From: Acidovorax delafieldii
GTDB taxonomy: Bacteria; Pseudomonadota; Gammaproteobacteria; Burkholderiales; Burkholderiaceae_C
Direction of reading: 5' to 3'
DNA: 7,698 nt
Assembly: GCA_002327945.1 (NCBI GenBank)
Contig: DCVY01000083.1
Span: 1 to 7,698 of the forward strand
The translations under genes and the position numbers were made by a program. Within the stretch, counting starts at the first letter, position 1. Every line of letters starts with the position of its first letter. Positions 6,218-7,698 of this stretch are shown here, piece after piece. Under the pieces are notes generated by a model. It saw nothing but the letters and a program-made list of their open reading frames with translations. It did not search any database and was not told the DNA's origin.

Positions 6218-6226
6218 GGAATTCCC
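6216..6226 (+). promoter_or_regulatory. Shared translation start region of xth and pyrE with GGAATTCC palindrome
   Basis: The 9-bp gap between the two start codons (6218-6226, GGAATTCCC) contains the palindrome GGAATTCC at 6218-6225. On the + strand AAGGA (6216-6220) is the pyrE Shine-Dalgarno, with a 6-nt spacer to ATG 6227, and it overlaps the xth start codon. On the - strand GGGAA (6222-6226) is a weak Shine-Dalgarno for TTG 6217. Any leader or promoter must therefore lie inside the opposite coding sequence, or one or both genes are read from distant promoters. Confidence 0.7.
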
Positions 6227-6934
6227 ATGGTGAATGTTGGCGCGCGCACCCCCGAGCAGGGCCGTCTGGCGCAGGATTTTGTCCGTTTTGCTGTCGATGC
6301 GGGTGTGCTGCGTTTCGGGGAGTTCAAGACCAAGGCGGGACGCCTGAGTCCCTACTTTTTCAACGCAGGCCTTTTCGACGATGGCGACAAGCTGGGTCGT
6401 CTTGCGGAATTTTATGCAAAAGCCCTGCTGGCCAGCGGAATCGAATTCGACATGGTGTTTGGCCCGGCCTACAAGGGCATTCCCCTGGCTGCCACGGTGG
6501 CCGTAGAACTGGCGCGGCAGGGACGCAATGTGCCTTTCGCCTACAACCGCAAGGAGGTCAAGGACCATGGCGAGGGCGGCACACTGGTGGGCGCGCCGCT
6601 CCAGGGGCGGGTGCTCATCGTTGACGACGTGATGTCGGCGGGCACCGCCGCACGCGAGTCCATCGCCCTCATCCGCGCGGCCGGCGCCACCCCGCATGCC
6701 GTGGCCATTGCGCTGGACCGCCAGGAAAAAGCCACCGAAAATGGCCAGGACGTCGAGCACAGCGCCGTGCAGTATGTGCGCGAGCAACTGGGCATGCAGG
6801 TGTGCGCCATCGCAACGCTGGCAGACTTATTGCTGTATCTCTCGCAAACGGGTGGGGCGCAGATGAGCGCACACCACGAACGGGTGCTGGCCTATCGCCA
6901 GCGGTACGGAGTCAACGAAGGGCCATCCAGTTGA
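6227..6934 (+). CDS. pyrE: Orotate phosphoribosyltransferase
   Basis: Forms orotidine 5'-monophosphate from orotate and PRPP in de novo pyrimidine synthesis; cytoplasmic homodimer. The 235 residues carry the substrate region FGEFKTKAGRLSPYFFN (30-46), the GPAYKGIPLA segment (79-88), the flexible loop with Arg108, Lys109, Lys112 and His114 (NRKEVKDHGEGG), and the PRPP-binding loop VLIVDDVMSAGTA (129-141). The start at 6227 is set by AAGGA at 6216-6220. The C-terminus extends some 20 residues past the usual end (GGAQMSAHHERVLAYRQRYG), a form I recall from related Burkholderiales. The stop TGA overlaps the TTG start of the next gene, so the two are probably translationally coupled. It is divergent from xth. 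Confidence 0.95.
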   Translation: MVNVGARTPEQGRLAQDFVRFAVDAGVLRFGEFKTKAGRLSPYFFNAGLFDDGDKLGRLAEFYAKALLASGIEFDMVFGPAYKGIPLAATVAVELARQGRNVPFAYNRKEVKDHGEGGTLVGAPLQGRVLIVDDVMSAGTAARESIALIRAAGATPHAVAIALDRQEKATENGQDVEHSAVQYVREQLGMQVCAIATLADLLLYLSQTGGAQMSAHHERVLAYRQRYGVNEGPSS

Positions 6935-7620
6935 GCAAATGGACGCAGATCATGGGCGTGGGGGTGCTGGCCAGCCTGCTGGGGCCAGGCGCGTGGGCGC
7001 AGCAGTCGGGTGCCGGCAGCATCTACACCTGTGTCGATCGCCAGGGGCGCCGGCTGACGGCAGACCGACCCATTGCCGAATGCCTGGACCGCGAACAACG
7101 CGAACTAAGCCCCACGGGCACCATGCGCCGTCAGATCGGCCCTTCGCTCACCGAACAGGAGCGTGCGGCCCTGGAAGTGCAGCGCCGCAAGGACGCCGAA
7201 GAGCGCGCTCGCCAGCAGGAAGAGCGCCGCCGCGAGCGGGTTCTTACCGCCCGCTATCCCGACAAGGCGGCCCACGACGTGGAGCGCGCCGCAGCCATTC
7301 AGCTGCTGGACGATGTCACCGCCATCGCCGAAAAACGCAAGGTGGAGCTGCAGCAGCAGCGCAAGGCACTGGACACGGAAATGGAGTTCTACCAGAAGGA
7401 CCCCGCCAAGGCGCCGATGGCGCTGCGCCGCAAGATCGCCGAAAACGATGAGGACATGGAGGAGCAGCAGCGCTTCGTGGCCAATCAGGACCTGGAAAAA
7501 CGCCGCATCCACCAGCGTTTTGACGCCGAACTGGCACAACTGCGCAGGCTGTGGGCCACACAGCTGGCGCCTGCAACGGCGGCCCCCCCAGACCGGTTGC
7601 TGCCTGCCTCGGCGCGCTGA
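6931..7620 (+). CDS. Secreted DUF4124 domain-containing protein
   Basis: The function is not known. From the TTG at 6931 the 229-residue product begins with a short basic stretch (SKW), a hydrophobic core (GVGVLASLLG) and a plausible signal peptidase I site, AWA|QQ, between 23 and 24. It then has a DUF4124-like segment, IYTCVDRQGRRLTADRPIAEC (31-51), with two cysteines, Cys34 and Cys51, that could pair in the periplasm. The rest is highly charged and helix-rich, with likely coiled coil at about 74-106 and 117-205, and a Pro/Ala-rich tail. The TTG overlaps the pyrE stop (TTGA), and GAAGGG at 6917-6922 is a suitable Shine-Dalgarno. The in-frame ATG at 6952 would remove the basic N-region of the signal peptide. 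Cotranscription with pyrE is likely; a functional link is not shown. Confidence 0.8.
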   Translation: MSKWTQIMGVGVLASLLGPGAWAQQSGAGSIYTCVDRQGRRLTADRPIAECLDREQRELSPTGTMRRQIGPSLTEQERAALEVQRRKDAEERARQQEERRRERVLTARYPDKAAHDVERAAAIQLLDDVTAIAEKRKVELQQQRKALDTEMEFYQKDPAKAPMALRRKIAENDEDMEEQQRFVANQDLEKRRIHQRFDAELAQLRRLWATQLAPATAAPPDRLLPASAR

Positions 7621-7634
7621 TGGCCGCAACGGCG

Positions 7635-7648
7635 GGCGCGAACGCGCC
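7635..7648. terminator. GC-rich hairpin after the DUF4124 gene
   Basis: GGCGCG (7635-7640) and CGCGCC (7643-7648) are perfect inverted repeats 14 bp after the stop at 7620. The perfect pairing leaves only AA as loop, so in practice one or two pairs would open. A short T-containing stretch (CTTCAGTTC) follows from 7652, but there is no proper T run. It may be a bidirectional terminator if a convergent gene ends at 7660. Confidence 0.35.
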
Positions 7649-7659
7649 GCGCCTTCAGT

Positions 7660-7698
7660 TCAACCCTCAGAAGCGAGCCGCGCGCGCAGCAGGTCGTT
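7660..7698 (-). CDS. Possible 3' end of a convergent gene (partial)
   Basis: Read on the - strand, the edge of the window gives NDLLRARLASEG followed by TGA at 7662-7660. Twelve codons are too few to identify a family. A convergent arrangement with a hairpin between the genes is typical, and the codons are GC-rich as elsewhere, but this could equally be a chance frame. Confidence 0.3.
   Translation of the reverse strand, partial: NDLLRARLASEG

Noticed and set aside
6218..6787. Extending xth upstream of TTG 6217 to give a 457-residue protein
   Set aside because: The extra residues are the antisense of pyrE and have no similarity to nucleases; the family N-terminus begins at FKLTSLNLNG.

Overview
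The window looks like a high-GC betaproteobacterial chromosome, most likely from the family Comamonadaceae (Acidovorax/Comamonas-like). This rests on protein style, GC-rich codon use, and two intergenic hairpin repeats that resemble dispersed repeats I associate with that family. No species can be assigned from the sequence alone.

Left half (1-3345, + strand): a decayed meta-cleavage (catechol lower pathway) operon in the canonical order C-D-(E-F)-G-H-I. The 2-hydroxymuconic semialdehyde dehydrogenase (dmpC/xylG, 5' end outside the window), 4-oxalocrotonate decarboxylase (dmpH/xylI) and 4-oxalocrotonate tautomerase (dmpI/xylH) are intact as far as seen. Between C and H lies a short scar. It holds the N-terminal part of the hydrolase dmpD, broken by two opposite frameshifts and then joined to the last ~30 codons of what reads as the aldolase dmpG. 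dmpE, dmpF and most of D and G are missing. Between H and I lies a 5'-truncated, frameshifted remnant of a Bug/TctC-type solute-binding protein gene. What survives is the oxidative 4-oxalocrotonate branch (C, I, H); the hydrolytic branch and the terminal E-F-G steps are lost from this locus.

Middle (3346-3435): a convergent intergenic region with a perfect 13-bp hairpin, probably a bidirectional terminator made from a dispersed repeat. It separates the catabolic remnant from core genes.

Right half (3436-7698): two divergent gene pairs. On the - strand, exodeoxyribonuclease III (xth) is followed by a GspE/PilB-type secretion ATPase. On the + strand, orotate phosphoribosyltransferase (pyrE) is followed by a secreted DUF4124 protein whose TTG start overlaps the pyrE stop. 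The xth and pyrE start codons are only 9 bp apart, across a GGAATTCC palindrome. The last 78 bp hold a GC-rich hairpin and possibly the last codons of a convergent gene.

I see no RNA gene, CRISPR array, transposase or novel defence-type system. The most interesting content is the deletion scar and what it says about pathway erosion.
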